This document shows, in pieces, positions 57,070-64,000 of a stretch of DNA of 64,000 nt. This DNA is from Phytohabitans houttuyneae (lineage in GTDB: Bacteria; Actinomycetota; Actinomycetes; Mycobacteriales; Micromonosporaceae), in contig NZ_BLPF01000001.1 in the NCBI RefSeq assembly GCF_011764425.1, forward strand, positions 3,401,001 to 3,465,000. Reading direction: 5' to 3'. The notes beneath the pieces were generated by a model, which saw nothing but the letters and a program-made list of their open reading frames with translations, was not told the origin of the DNA and made no database searches. The position numbers and the translations under genes were made by a program. Numbering within the stretch: position 1 is the stretch's first letter; every line of letters starts with the position of its first letter.

Positions 57070-57786
57070 TCAGGCCTCCGCCGTGGCCTCCGTGAGGCCG
57101 CGGGTCACGTTGGGGTCGATCGGCACGCCGGGACCCATCGTCGTGGTGACGGTGACCTTCCTCAGGTACTTGCCCTTCGCCGCGGACGGCTTGGCGCGAA
57201 GCACCTCGTCCAGCACTGCGGCGTAGTTTTCGACCAGCTTGTCCTCGGTGAAGGACGCCTTGCCGATGATCAGGTGCAGGTTGGAGTGCTTGTCCACCCG
57301 GAACGTGATCTTGCCGCCCTTGATGTCGGCGACGGCCTTGGCGACGTCCATGGTCACGGTGCCCGTCTTGGGGTTGGGCATCAGACCGCGCGGGCCCAGG
57401 ATCCGCGCGATCCGACCGATCTTGGCCATCTGGTCCGGCGTGGCGATGGCCGCGTCGAAGTCCAGCCAGCCGCCCTGGATGCGGGCCACCAGCTCGTCGG
57501 TGCCGACCTCGTCAGCACCGGCACCCACGGCCTCCTCGGCCTTGGCACCCGCCGCGAAGACGATCACGCGAACCGTCTTGCCGGTGCCGTGCGGCAGGTT
57601 GACCGTGCCGCGGACCATCTGGTCGGCCTTGCGGGGGTCGACGCCGAGGCGCATCGCGACCTCGACCGTGGCGTCGAACTTGACCGTGCTGGTCTCCTTG
57701 GCGAGCTTGATCGCCTCGGAGGGGGTGTAGAGCTTCGACCGGTCGATCAGGTCGAGCGACTTGCGGTAGTTCTTGCTGTGCGGCAT
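57070..57786 (-). CDS. rplA: 50S ribosomal protein L1
   Basis: L1 forms the mobile stalk at the E site and often represses its own operon. The 238 residues include [45 protein letters not shown] and [49 protein letters not shown]. It is 61 bp after rplK. Confidence 0.98.
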   Translation of the reverse strand: MPHSKNYRKSLDLIDRSKLYTPSEAIKLAKETSTVKFDATVEVAMRLGVDPRKADQMVRGTVNLPHGTGKTVRVIVFAAGAKAEEAVGAGADEVGTDELVARIQGGWLDFDAAIATPDQMAKIGRIARILGPRGLMPNPKTGTVTMDVAKAVADIKGGKITFRVDKHSNLHLIIGKASFTEDKLVENYAAVLDEVLRAKPSAAKGKYLRKVTVTTTMGPGVPIDPNVTRGLTEATAEA

Positions 57787-57847
57787 GTCCTCTGTATCTC
57801 CTGTGGTCTCGGCGGGCCCACGCGGACCCTCCCACGAGTGCTGCTGC

Positions 57848-58279
57848 TTATTCCTTGACGGTGATGCCCATGGAGCGGGCGGTACCAGCGATGATCCGCT
57901 CGGCGTGGTCGAGATCGTTGGCGTTCAGATCCGACATCTTCTTCTCGGCGATCTCGCGCAGCTGGGCGCGGGTGACCGAGCCGACCTTCTCGGTGTGCGG
58001 AGTGCCGGAGCCCTTCTGGACACCGGCCGCCTTGATCAGCAGGCGGGCGGCGGGCGGGGTCTTCAGCACGAAGGTGAAGGAGCGGTCCTCGTACACGCTG
58101 ATCTCAGCCGGGACGATGTCGCCCCGCTGCGACTCGGTCTGCGCGTTGTAGGACTTGCAGAACTCCATGATGTTGACGCCGTGCTGGCCCAGCGCCGGAC
58201 CGACCGGCGGCGCCGGCGTGGCCTGGCCCGCCGGCAGCTGCAGCGTGAACGTCTTGACTAGCTTTTTCTTCGGAGGCAT
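57848..58279 (-). CDS. rplK: 50S ribosomal protein L11
   Basis: L11 forms the GTPase-associated centre and is needed for the stringent response and thiopeptide binding. The 143 residues include [72 protein letters not shown]. The conserved proline pair of the thiopeptide site is present. Confidence 0.98.
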   Translation of the reverse strand: MPPKKKLVKTFTLQLPAGQATPAPPVGPALGQHGVNIMEFCKSYNAQTESQRGDIVPAEISVYEDRSFTFVLKTPPAARLLIKAAGVQKGSGTPHTEKVGSVTRAQLREIAEKKMSDLNANDLDHAERIIAGTARSMGITVKE

Positions 58280-58361
58280 GGCTCTTTCCTGGGCGTGGTG
58301 ATGACGTGGATGACGGCCGTTGGGCGCGCACGGTCAAGCGCGGCCGACAGACCGACGTTCT

Positions 58362-58367
58362 AGAGTA
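58362..58367 (-). promoter_or_regulatory. Putative -10 box (TACTCT) upstream of rplK-rplA
   Basis: TACTCT on the minus strand lies about 80 bases before rplK and just beyond the nusG terminator. A TTTACG at 58387-58392 is a weak -35 with 19-bp spacing. Confidence 0.35.
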
Positions 58368-58391
58368 GCGCCAGTCGACTGCTGAACGTAA

Positions 58392-58420
58392 AGCGGCCCG
58401 CCTCCACGAGGCGGGCCGCT
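58392..58420 (-). terminator. Terminator downstream of nusG
   Basis: AGCGGCCCGCCTC (58392-58404) pairs perfectly with GAGGCGGGCCGCT (58408-58420) around a three-base loop. On the minus strand TTTACGTT follows. It is 10 bp beyond the nusG stop. Confidence 0.85.
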
Positions 58421-58430
58421 AACGAGCGCT

Positions 58431-59150
58431 CTAGATCTTTGCGACCTGGTTGAAGTTGAGCTCGACCGGCGTCTCCCGACCGAAGATCGACACGAGCACC
58501 TTGAGCTTCTGCTGGTCGGCATTGATCTCGCTGATCGTGGCCGGCAGCGAGGCGAAGGCGCCATCGGTGACCGTGACGGAGTCGCCAACCTCGAAGTCAA
58601 GCACCTTGACCTCCGGCTTGGCCTTCTTCTGCTCGGTCTCGACAGCCGGTGCCAGCCACTTGAGCACCTCGTCGAGCGAGAGCGGCGCGGGGCGGTCGGC
58701 CCGGTCGGTCGCGCCGACGAAGCCGGTCACACCTGGGGTGTTGCGCACGCAGGAGTAGGACTCCGGGGTCAGCTCCATCCGCACGAGGATGTAGCCGGGG
58801 AAGACCTTGTTTTGCACCTGCAGGCGCTTGCCGTTTTTGACCTCGACCTCTTCGCGGGTCGGCACCTCGACCTGGAAGATGAAGTCCTCCATGTCGAGGC
58901 TCGTGATCCGGGTCTCGAGGTTGGTCTTGACCTTGTTTTCGTAGCCAGCGTAGGAGTGCACCACGTACCAGTCGCCGGGCGCGTAGCGCAGCTTCTGCCG
59001 CAGCTCGGCGACCGGGTCGTAGTCGGCATCCGGTTCGGCGGCCGGCGTGTACTCCGGCTCGCTGTCGGCCTCGACCGCCTCCGGGTCGGCGGCGGTCGCC
59101 ACCGCGGACTGCTCGTCGGGCGCCGCAGCGGTCTCGTCGTACTCAGGCAC
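58431..59150 (-). CDS. nusG: Transcription termination/antitermination protein NusG
   Basis: NusG couples RNA polymerase to Rho or the ribosome. The 239 residues have an acidic N-terminal extension of about 60 ([27 protein letters not shown]), then the NGN domain ([55 protein letters not shown]) and a KOW domain ([24 protein letters not shown]). It follows secE by 22 bp. Confidence 0.97.
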   Translation of the reverse strand: MPEYDETAAAPDEQSAVATAADPEAVEADSEPEYTPAAEPDADYDPVAELRQKLRYAPGDWYVVHSYAGYENKVKTNLETRITSLDMEDFIFQVEVPTREEVEVKNGKRLQVQNKVFPGYILVRMELTPESYSCVRNTPGVTGFVGATDRADRPAPLSLDEVLKWLAPAVETEQKKAKPEVKVLDFEVGDSVTVTDGAFASLPATISEINADQQKLKVLVSIFGRETPVELNFNQVAKI

Positions 59151-59172
59151 GCTCGCTCACTTCCGTCTTTGT

Positions 59173-59601
59173 CTATTCCTGGTTGCCGAAGACGAACAAC
59201 ACGCCCTTGGCGAACCCGTAGTCGAGGCCAGCCACGATCGCCAGCATGAAGGCGACGAACACGACCACGACCGCGGTGTAGGTCAGCAGCTCCTTGCGGG
59301 TCGGCCAGATGACCTTGCGGAGCTCGGCGACGACCTCACGGAAGAACCGCAGGATCCGGCCGAAGAACCCCACCCGAGTGACGTCCTTCTTCGCCTTCGG
59401 CTTGTCGGCAGGCTCGGTCTTGCGGCGCTCGCGAGTGGCCGTGCCGCCGCGCGAGACCGGCTGGTCCTCGTCGTCGTCGGCGTCATCGTCGACAGCGTCG
59501 TCGAACGACTCGTCGAGGTCGTCGAAGTCGTCGTCCGCGGGCTCTTCGCCGCGCCGCTTGCTCTCGGCCACTTCGCCCTCCGTGGGGGGTGGGTTTGACA
59601 C
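59173..59601 (-). CDS. secE: Preprotein translocase subunit SecE
   Basis: SecE stabilises SecY. The 142 residues have a very acidic N-terminal region (DDDFDDLDESFDDAVDDDADDDED) of about 80 residues, then the conserved amphipathic helix FFREVVAELRKVIWPTRKELLTYT and a single membrane helix (AVVVVFVAFMLAIVAGLDYGFA). The single-helix form is the usual actinobacterial type. The acidic extension is long. Confidence 0.96.
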   Translation of the reverse strand: MSNPPPTEGEVAESKRRGEEPADDDFDDLDESFDDAVDDDADDDEDQPVSRGGTATRERRKTEPADKPKAKKDVTRVGFFGRILRFFREVVAELRKVIWPTRKELLTYTAVVVVFVAFMLAIVAGLDYGFAKGVLFVFGNQE

Positions 59602-59681
59602 GTTGCCCCACCGGTCCCGGAGACGAGCCTCGGCCAGCGGAGCCGGCGGGACCCGTCCCGGGGCCGGTCAGGCCTTAGGCG

Positions 59682-59754
59682 CAGGGGCGACAGGACTCGA
59701 ACCTGCAACCTGCGGTTTTGGAGACCGCTGCGCTGCCAATTGCGCCACACCCCT
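59682..59754 (-). tRNA. tRNA-Trp (CCA anticodon)
   Basis: The minus strand folds into a full cloverleaf. The acceptor AGGGGTG pairs with CGCCCCT, the anticodon stem GCGGT/ACCGC encloses CTCCAAA with anticodon CCA, and the T arm has TTCGAGT. The discriminator is G, as in bacterial tRNA-Trp. The 3' CCA is not encoded. It lies between hadB and secE, the same place as trpT in mycobacteria. Confidence 0.96.
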
Positions 59755-59815
59755 GTGTAGGCAGCGGTCCCGCCCAAGGCACGCCCGGGCAGGGGTAGCT
59801 ACCCCACGGCGCACC

Positions 59816-59845
59816 AGTGTACGGGTACGTCCCTGAGATTCCCAA
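59816..59845 (-). promoter_or_regulatory. Putative promoter of tRNA-Trp-secE-nusG (TTGGGA-N18-TACACT)
   Basis: On the minus strand TTGGGA (59840-59845) and TACACT (59816-59821) are 18 bp apart, about 60 bp before the tRNA. Confidence 0.45.
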
Positions 59846-59857
59846 CCTGGCACCCGT

Positions 59858-60256
59858 CTACGCGTGATGACGGCGGACGATCGCCCGAGCCTGGGAGAGC
59901 ACCTTCTCGCCGTGGCAGGTCGCGGTGATGTCGATCTGGGTGAGCCCGTCCTCGGTCTCGCCCTTCACGACGCCGCGGAACTCGATCTCCGTGCCCTCGT
60001 CGTCGTCCGGCACCGGCACCGGCCGGCTGAACCGCACGTTGAAGTCGACCACCGCGTCGGCCGACCCGGCCCAGGTGGTGACCGCGCGGCCGGCCAGCGC
60101 CATCGTGAGCATGCCGTGGGCGATCACGCCGGGCAGGCCCACCTTGGTGGCGAGGCGCTCGCTCCAGTGGATGACGTTGAAGTCGCCGGAGGCCCCCGCG
60201 TACCGCACGAGGTCGGCGCGGGTCACCCGGTACGTCTGTGTAGGCAGCTCTTCCAT
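59858..60256 (-). CDS. MaoC-like (R)-hydratase, HadB-like
   Basis: The 132-residue hot-dog protein (MEELPTQTYRVTRADLVRYAGASGDFNVIHWSERLATKVGLPGVIAHGMLTMALAGR) has the hydratase signature with Asp and His in GDFNVIHW. In mycobacteria the HadB subunit pairs with HadA or HadC to dehydrate acyl chains in type II fatty-acid synthesis. Here only HadA and HadB are present, and the gene order rpmG-hadA-hadB-trpT-secE-nusG is the same. Its start is one base beyond the hadA stop. The substrate in a genus without mycolic acids is not known. Confidence 0.9.
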   Translation of the reverse strand: MEELPTQTYRVTRADLVRYAGASGDFNVIHWSERLATKVGLPGVIAHGMLTMALAGRAVTTWAGSADAVVDFNVRFSRPVPVPDDDEGTEIEFRGVVKGETEDGLTQIDITATCHGEKVLSQARAIVRRHHA

Positions 60257-60257
60257 G

Positions 60258-60704
60258 TCAGCCCTCCCCGCGCACGACGAGCTTGGACCAGACGCTCACC
60301 ACGGGCTCACCGGCCGAGGTGCTCACGTCGGTGCGGATGGTGAGAAAGTCGTGGCCGCCGCGGGACAGGATCTCCTCGACGGTGTTGACGGAGACCAGCT
60401 CGTCACCGGCCACGACCGGCCGCTTGTACGCGAAGCGCTGGTCGCCGTGGACCACGCGGGTGTAGTCGACGCCAAGCTCCGGGTCGTCGACGATCTGCCG
60501 GCTGGCCGCCATGGTGATCACCACCGGAAATGTGGGCGTCGCGACGACGTCGGAGTAGCCGGCGGCACGGGCGGCCTCCGGATCGTGGTGCAGGGGGTCG
60601 GTCGCGCCGATCGCCTTCGCGAACTCGCGGATCTTTTCCCGCCCAACCTGGTAGGGAGCGGTCGGCGGGTACGTCCGGCCGATGAAGGACTGGTCCAGAG
60701 CCAT
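60258..60704 (-). CDS. MaoC-family dehydratase N-terminal protein, HadA-like (UPF0336)
   Basis: The 148 residues (MALDQSFIGRTYPPTAPYQVGREKIREFAKAIGATDPLHHDPEAARAAGYSDVVATPTFPVVITMAASRQIVDD) form a hot-dog domain lacking the catalytic Asp-His of HadB. This is the substrate-binding partner of the heterodimer in mycobacteria. GVDYTRVVHGDQRFAYKRPVVAGDEL is the family's second half. It is directly coupled to the HadB-like gene. The complex is inferred from family and adjacency. Confidence 0.9.
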   Translation of the reverse strand: MALDQSFIGRTYPPTAPYQVGREKIREFAKAIGATDPLHHDPEAARAAGYSDVVATPTFPVVITMAASRQIVDDPELGVDYTRVVHGDQRFAYKRPVVAGDELVSVNTVEEILSRGGHDFLTIRTDVSTSAGEPVVSVWSKLVVRGEG

Positions 60705-60771
60705 AGCAGCGAACCTACCGCCCTGTGACGCCTGGAGCGTGTGTGGCCGGTGCTGGACCGCAACGACAAAT

Positions 60772-60804
60772 GGACGGCCGCCCGACCGAAGCCGGGGGCC
60801 GTCC
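60772..60804 (-). terminator. Hairpin between rpmG and hadA
   Basis: GGACGGCC (60772-60779) pairs with GGCCGTCC (60797-60804) with an inner CCG/CGG extension. It follows the rpmG stop (60822) by about 18 bp, and may end the rpmG transcript or only reduce read-through into hadA. Confidence 0.55.
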
Positions 60805-60821
60805 GCAGCGTCAGACCGAGC

Positions 60822-60989
60822 TCAGCGCGTCTCGCGGTGCGCGGTGTGCTTGCCGCAACGCGGGCAGAACTTCTTCAGCTCGATGCGGTCCGGGTCGTTG
60901 CGACGGTTCTTACGCGTGATGTAGTTGCGCTCCTTGCACTCCACACACGCCATAGTGATCTTGGGACGGACGTCGGTCGCCTTGGCCAC
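60822..60989 (-). CDS. rpmG: 50S ribosomal protein L33
   Basis: The 55 residues ([55 protein letters not shown] as a whole) start at GTG 60989. Two CXXC pairs (CVEC and CPRC) make it the zinc-binding C+ form. In actinobacteria a zinc-free paralogue under Zur control is usual elsewhere. Confidence 0.97.
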   Translation of the reverse strand: MAKATDVRPKITMACVECKERNYITRKNRRNDPDRIELKKFCPRCGKHTAHRETR

Positions 60990-61040
60990 GGCGGAGTGCC
61001 TTCCTCGTCAACTGGGGTATCTTCGCGTTACCGGCGCACC

Positions 61041-61046
61041 AGAGTA
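61041..61046 (-). promoter_or_regulatory. Putative -10 box (TACTCT) upstream of rpmG
   Basis: TACTCT on the minus strand is about 50 bases before the rpmG start. No convincing -35 box is visible, so it is listed mainly because the same hexamer recurs at other translation genes here. Confidence 0.3.
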
Positions 61047-61062
61047 CCCGGACACGCGAAGC

Positions 61063-61079
61063 GGACGCCAGTGGCGTCC
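61063..61079 (-). terminator. Small hairpin downstream of tRNA-Met
   Basis: GGACGCC (61063-61069) pairs with GGCGTCC (61073-61079) around a three-base loop, 10 bp beyond the tRNA 3' end. It may terminate or help process the tRNA transcript. Confidence 0.5.
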
Positions 61080-61089
61080 GTTACGTGCG

Positions 61090-61162
61090 TAGCGGTGGCC
61101 GGACTTGAACCGGCGACACAGCGATTATGAGCCGCTTGCTCTGCCATCTGAGCTACACCGCC
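61090..61162 (-). tRNA. tRNA-Met (CAT anticodon, elongator type)
   Basis: The cloverleaf on the minus strand has acceptor GGCGGTG with CACCGCT, D arm AGCTCAGATGGCAGAGC, anticodon stem AGCGG/TCGCT enclosing CTCATAA with anticodon CAT, and T arm CCGGTTCAAGTCCGG. Position 1-72 is G-U and the discriminator is A. An anticodon stem without three G-C pairs argues for elongator, not initiator. The 3' CCA is not encoded. Confidence 0.95.
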
Positions 61163-61187
61163 GAGGTGGGTCCAGGATGACCCGCTG

Positions 61188-61259
61188 AGCCCCCTTACGG
61201 AATCGAACCGTAGACCTTCTCCTTACCATGGAGACGCTCTGCCGACTGAGCTAAGGGGC
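61188..61259 (-). tRNA. tRNA-Thr (GGT anticodon)
   Basis: The cloverleaf on the minus strand has acceptor GCCCCTT with AGGGGGC, D arm AGCTCAGTCGGCAGAGC, anticodon stem TCTCC/GGAGA enclosing ATGGTAA with anticodon GGT, and T arm TACGGTTCGATTCCGTA. The discriminator is U. It is 25 bp upstream of tRNA-Met and probably cotranscribed. The 3' CCA is not encoded. Confidence 0.95.
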
Positions 61260-61274
61260 GCGTGCGCCTGGGTA

Positions 61275-61280
61275 AGAGTA
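61275..61280 (-). promoter_or_regulatory. Putative -10 box (TACTCT) for tRNA-Thr-tRNA-Met
   Basis: TACTCT on the minus strand lies 15 bases before the tRNA-Thr 5' end. TTCGTC (61298-61303) at 17-bp spacing is a weak -35 box. Confidence 0.4.
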
Positions 61281-61482
61281 CACGTCACGCATCCCGAGAC
61301 GAAATCGGGATACCCGTGTCGTCGCAGGCCGCGACAGACGGCCGCGGGTCCCCCGCCCAGCCTGCGCGCGGACGGGCTTGGGTCTGCGCGACCGCGGAGG
61401 GTGAGGCCGCGGGAACGCACCCGCGCAACGGTCCGGACCACCGCGGACAGGTCGCGGTAGCTCTGATCCTGGAAAGGCTTGG

Positions 61483-64000
61483 CTACGTGACGGCGCGGAG
61501 GCGGCGGACCTCGCCGAGCGGCGTGGGCTCGGACTCGGTGCGGGCGCCGAACCATGCCTCCAGCCGCTCGTACGGCAAGGGGCGGCTGAAGAGGAAGCCC
61601 TGGCCGATCTCGCAGCCCATCTCCTTGAGCAGGTCGAGCGTCAGCTCGCTCTCCACGCCCTCGGCGACCACCGTGAGGCCGAACTGGAGCGACAGGGCGA
61701 CCACCGCGCGCACGATCGCCAGGTCGCCGGCGTCGGTCGCCATGCCTTGGACGAAGGTGCGGTCGATCTTCACCTCGTGCACCGGGAGGCGGCGCAGGTA
61801 GGAGAGGGACGAGTAGCCGGTGCCGAAGTCGTCGACCGACAGGCGCACGCCGATCTCGCGCAGGCGCCGCAGGGTGGGCAGCGGGCGGTCGGTGGGGCCG
61901 GTGACTCCGTCTTCCTTGATCTCGAAGGTGACCTGCTCGGGCTCCACGCCGTACTCCTGGAGGAGCGCCTCGACGCGGGCTGGGAAGCCGGGGTCGACCA
62001 GCGTGCGCGGGGAAAGGTTGACCGCGACGGCGAGCGGCCGGTCGGCGTCGGCCCACTCTCGGCAGCGGCGCAGGCCCTCCTTGAGCACCGCCTCGGTGAG
62101 GCGGCTCAGCTGGCCGGTGTGCTCGGCGACCGCCACGAAGTCTTCGGGCGAGACCGCGCCGTGCGCCGGGTGCTCCCAGCGAGCCAGGCACTCCACCCCG
62201 ACGAGCCGGCGGTCGGTCAGCGTCACCTTGGGCTGGAAGTAGACCTCCAGCTCGTCATTGTCGAGGGCGCGGCGCAGGTCGCCGGCGAGCTCCAGGCGGC
62301 GCACCGACCGCGACTCAAGGCCCACGCTGAAGAGCTGGACGCCGCCGGGCACCGACTTTGCGGCGGTGGCGGCCACGTCGGCCCGCTGCAGCAGCGTCGC
62401 GGGATCCGTCCCGTGATCCGGGTGTACGACAACGCCGACGGCCGTGTCGACGTCGAGCGTGAGGGTGCCGAACATGATCGGGTCGCGCACCTGCTCACGA
62501 AGCTCGGTGGCCAGCTGGGCGGCCGCCTCGATGCTCTCCGAGCGGAGGGTCACCACGAACTCGTCGCCGCCGACCCGGCCCACCAGCGCCGCGGGCGGTG
62601 CGAACGCTCGCAGCCGCCGCGCCACCTCGGCGAGCAGCTTGTCGCCGGCCGCGTGGCCGAGCGACTCGTTGACGTCGCGCAGCCGGTCGACGTCGAACAG
62701 GAGCACAGCGACCACCTCGCCGGGCGCCCGGACGACGACCGACTCCTCAAGGGCCTCGGTGATCCGCCGCCGGTTGGCGAGGGCGGTCAGACCGTCGTGG
62801 TACGCGTCGTAGCGGAGCCGGTCGACCAGCCGCGAGTTTTCCATCGCCACGCCGGCGTGCGCCGCGATCGTCTCCAGCACCTGCACGTCGCCGGCGGTGA
62901 AATGGACGGTGTCGCCGAGCCGGTTGACCACCTCGAGCGTGCCGATGACCGCCTGGCCGGAGCGCAGCGGCGTGACGATCACGTCCTTGACCCCGCTCGC
63001 GCGCAGTGCCGTGCGCAGCTCGCCGCTGGTCTCCAACCGCGAACCGGCGGTCACCGTGCGCCCGTTGCCCTCCTGGGCGAGCGCGCGGGCCAGCGGCGGC
63101 GTCGGTGTGATGTCGAGCAGGCCGGAGTCGTCGACCCGGGCCGAGAGCAGGACCTCCGGGTAGCGGCCCTGGGCGGGCAGCCACAGCGTCGCGTACTCCG
63201 CCTGCATCAGCGCCCGCACCCGGAAGAGCAAGTCGTCGGCGAGGCCGCCCTCCTGGTCGCCGCGGCCGATCGCGCGGCTCAGGTCGTAGAGCTGGGAGAG
63301 CATGCGGTGCTGGCTGAGGAACACCGCGTACGACCGGTAGAAGATCGCCAGCACGATGGCCAGACCCAGCACGAGCAGGGCGGACCAGGGGGTCACCTGC
63401 AGCACGATCAGGATGATCAGGCCGACCGCGACGTTGACGCCGACGGTGATGACGAGCGTGCGGATGCCGGTGCGCAGCACCTCACGCGCGGCCGCAACGC
63501 CCTGCACGAGCAGGAACACACCGATCACGGCGAAGAACGTGACCAGCGTGTACGTCGCGACGGCCAGGAAGAGGATGCCCCACGTGCCCGGCCCGACGCC
63601 GCGCATCGGCGGAAGGGCGAGCATGACCGCGCAGGCGATCGCGGCGGCCACGGCGGCTCTTGCGACGTTGAACCAGAGCTTGACCGGCGGGAGGCGCCGG
63701 CGCATCTGAGTGATCAGGTTGCCGAGTGCGAAGGTCAGCACCACGATCGGCGGCGGTAGGAAGAAAAGCGCCAGGACAAGCGGGATCTCGTAGATCGCGA
63801 CGATCATGTTGTGCCGGCGGACAATGAACGGCAGGATCGCGACCTCGGCGCCAACGAGGATCGCCAGCAGCGCCGCAGCGATAGCAAGATCGCTTGGCGT
63901 GACCGTGTCGTCGACCAGCGCAAGGCTCGTGGTGATGACCACCGCCAAGATCCCCAGGGGACCGGTGATCAGCCAGGCGTTTTCAGCCTTGCGACGTCGC
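61483..64000 (-). CDS. Membrane GAF-GGDEF-EAL protein (partial, 5' end beyond window)
   Basis: About 838 residues are visible and the frame stays open to the right edge. A TTG at 63948 is a possible but unlikely start, because a hydrophobic N-terminal segment continues upstream. Six to seven membrane helices cover the first 200 residues, followed by a GAF-like region (LFRVRALMQAEYATLWLPAQG...FTAGDVQVLETIAAHAGVAMENSRL). The GGDEF domain has an intact RVGGDEFVV motif but no RXXD inhibitory site before it. The EAL domain has ECLARW in place of EALxRW and keeps NLSPRTL, DDFGTGYSSL, KIDRTFV, AEGVES and QGFLFSRPLP. It should make and/or degrade cyclic di-GMP. Catalytic residues appear present in both domains. 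Confidence 0.93.
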   Translation of the reverse strand, partial: RRRKAENAWLITGPLGILAVVITTSLALVDDTVTPSDLAIAAALLAILVGAEVAILPFIVRRHNMIVAIYEIPLVLALFFLPPPIVVLTFALGNLITQMRRRLPPVKLWFNVARAAVAAAIACAVMLALPPMRGVGPGTWGILFLAVATYTLVTFFAVIGVFLLVQGVAAAREVLRTGIRTLVITVGVNVAVGLIILIVLQVTPWSALLVLGLAIVLAIFYRSYAVFLSQHRMLSQLYDLSRAIGRGDQEGGLADDLLFRVRALMQAEYATLWLPAQGRYPEVLLSARVDDSGLLDITPTPPLARALAQEGNGRTVTAGSRLETSGELRTALRASGVKDVIVTPLRSGQAVIGTLEVVNRLGDTVHFTAGDVQVLETIAAHAGVAMENSRLVDRLRYDAYHDGLTALANRRRITEALEESVVVRAPGEVVAVLLFDVDRLRDVNESLGHAAGDKLLAEVARRLRAFAPPAALVGRVGGDEFVVTLRSESIEAAAQLATELREQVRDPIMFGTLTLDVDTAVGVVVHPDHGTDPATLLQRADVAATAAKSVPGGVQLFSVGLESRSVRRLELAGDLRRALDNDELEVYFQPKVTLTDRRLVGVECLARWEHPAHGAVSPEDFVAVAEHTGQLSRLTEAVLKEGLRRCREWADADRPLAVAVNLSPRTLVDPGFPARVEALLQEYGVEPEQVTFEIKEDGVTGPTDRPLPTLRRLREIGVRLSVDDFGTGYSSLSYLRRLPVHEVKIDRTFVQGMATDAGDLAIVRAVVALSLQFGLTVVAEGVESELTLDLLKEMGCEIGQGFLFSRPLPYERLEAWFGARTESEPTPLGEVRRLRAVT

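Noticed and set aside
59668-59853. Open frame across tRNA-Trp
   Set aside because: It is a translation of the tRNA gene and flanks. The cloverleaf explains the sequence.

Overview
This window is high-GC actinobacterial chromosome. Gene content suggests the Micromonosporaceae (Actinoplanes, Micromonospora or Phytohabitans-like). The signs are the head of a conservon (a NIT/HAMP sensor kinase followed by a roadblock protein), an F420/LLM-type oxidoreductase, GTG and TTG starts, and the synteny rpmG-hadA-hadB-trpT-secE-nusG known from other actinobacteria. The family is an inference from style and synteny, not from a search.

Left accessory part (1-22.9 kb). The first two genes, on the minus strand, are a conservon cut by the left edge. 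A stand-alone branched-chain-type ABC binding lipoprotein follows. Next is an NMT1/THI5-like ABC importer split over both strands: binding protein and permease on minus, LLM oxidoreductase and ATPase on plus. A multi-pass membrane protein with a Pro-rich tail and an O-methyltransferase come next. A seven-gene thiamin operon (thiE-thiO-thiS-thiG-tenI-like-thiD-thiC, minus strand, 17.8 to 12.2 kb) sits behind a clear TPP riboswitch at 17822-17917. Upstream of it is a three-gene minus-strand cluster: an RsmC-like methyltransferase, an ABC-F ATPase and a CopC-CopD protein.

Right part (22.9-64 kb) is the core gene-expression locus, almost all on the minus strand. Read 5' to 3' from the right edge it holds a GGDEF-EAL protein (cut by the edge), tRNA-Thr, tRNA-Met, rpmG, hadA-hadB, tRNA-Trp, secE, nusG, rplK-rplA, rplJ-rplL, rpoB-rpoC, two DUF4190-like membrane proteins, rpsL-rpsG-fusA-tuf, the S10 and spc operons through secY-adk-map, a DUF1707 protein, infA-rpmJ-rpsM-rpsK-rpsD-rpoA-rplQ, and truA. 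Many neighbours overlap by 1 or 4 bases (ATGA, GTGA, TAATG), so translation is probably coupled. Several promoter-like sites in this part share a TAC(A/T)CT -10 box.

Caution for every user: ten reading-frame breaks occur in nine genes, including the essential rpoC, rpsL, rpsD and rplV. Each is repaired by adding one G:C pair inside a run of G or C. This points to under-called homopolymers in the sequence, not to pseudogenes. I give the full repaired spans of those genes and the position of each break.
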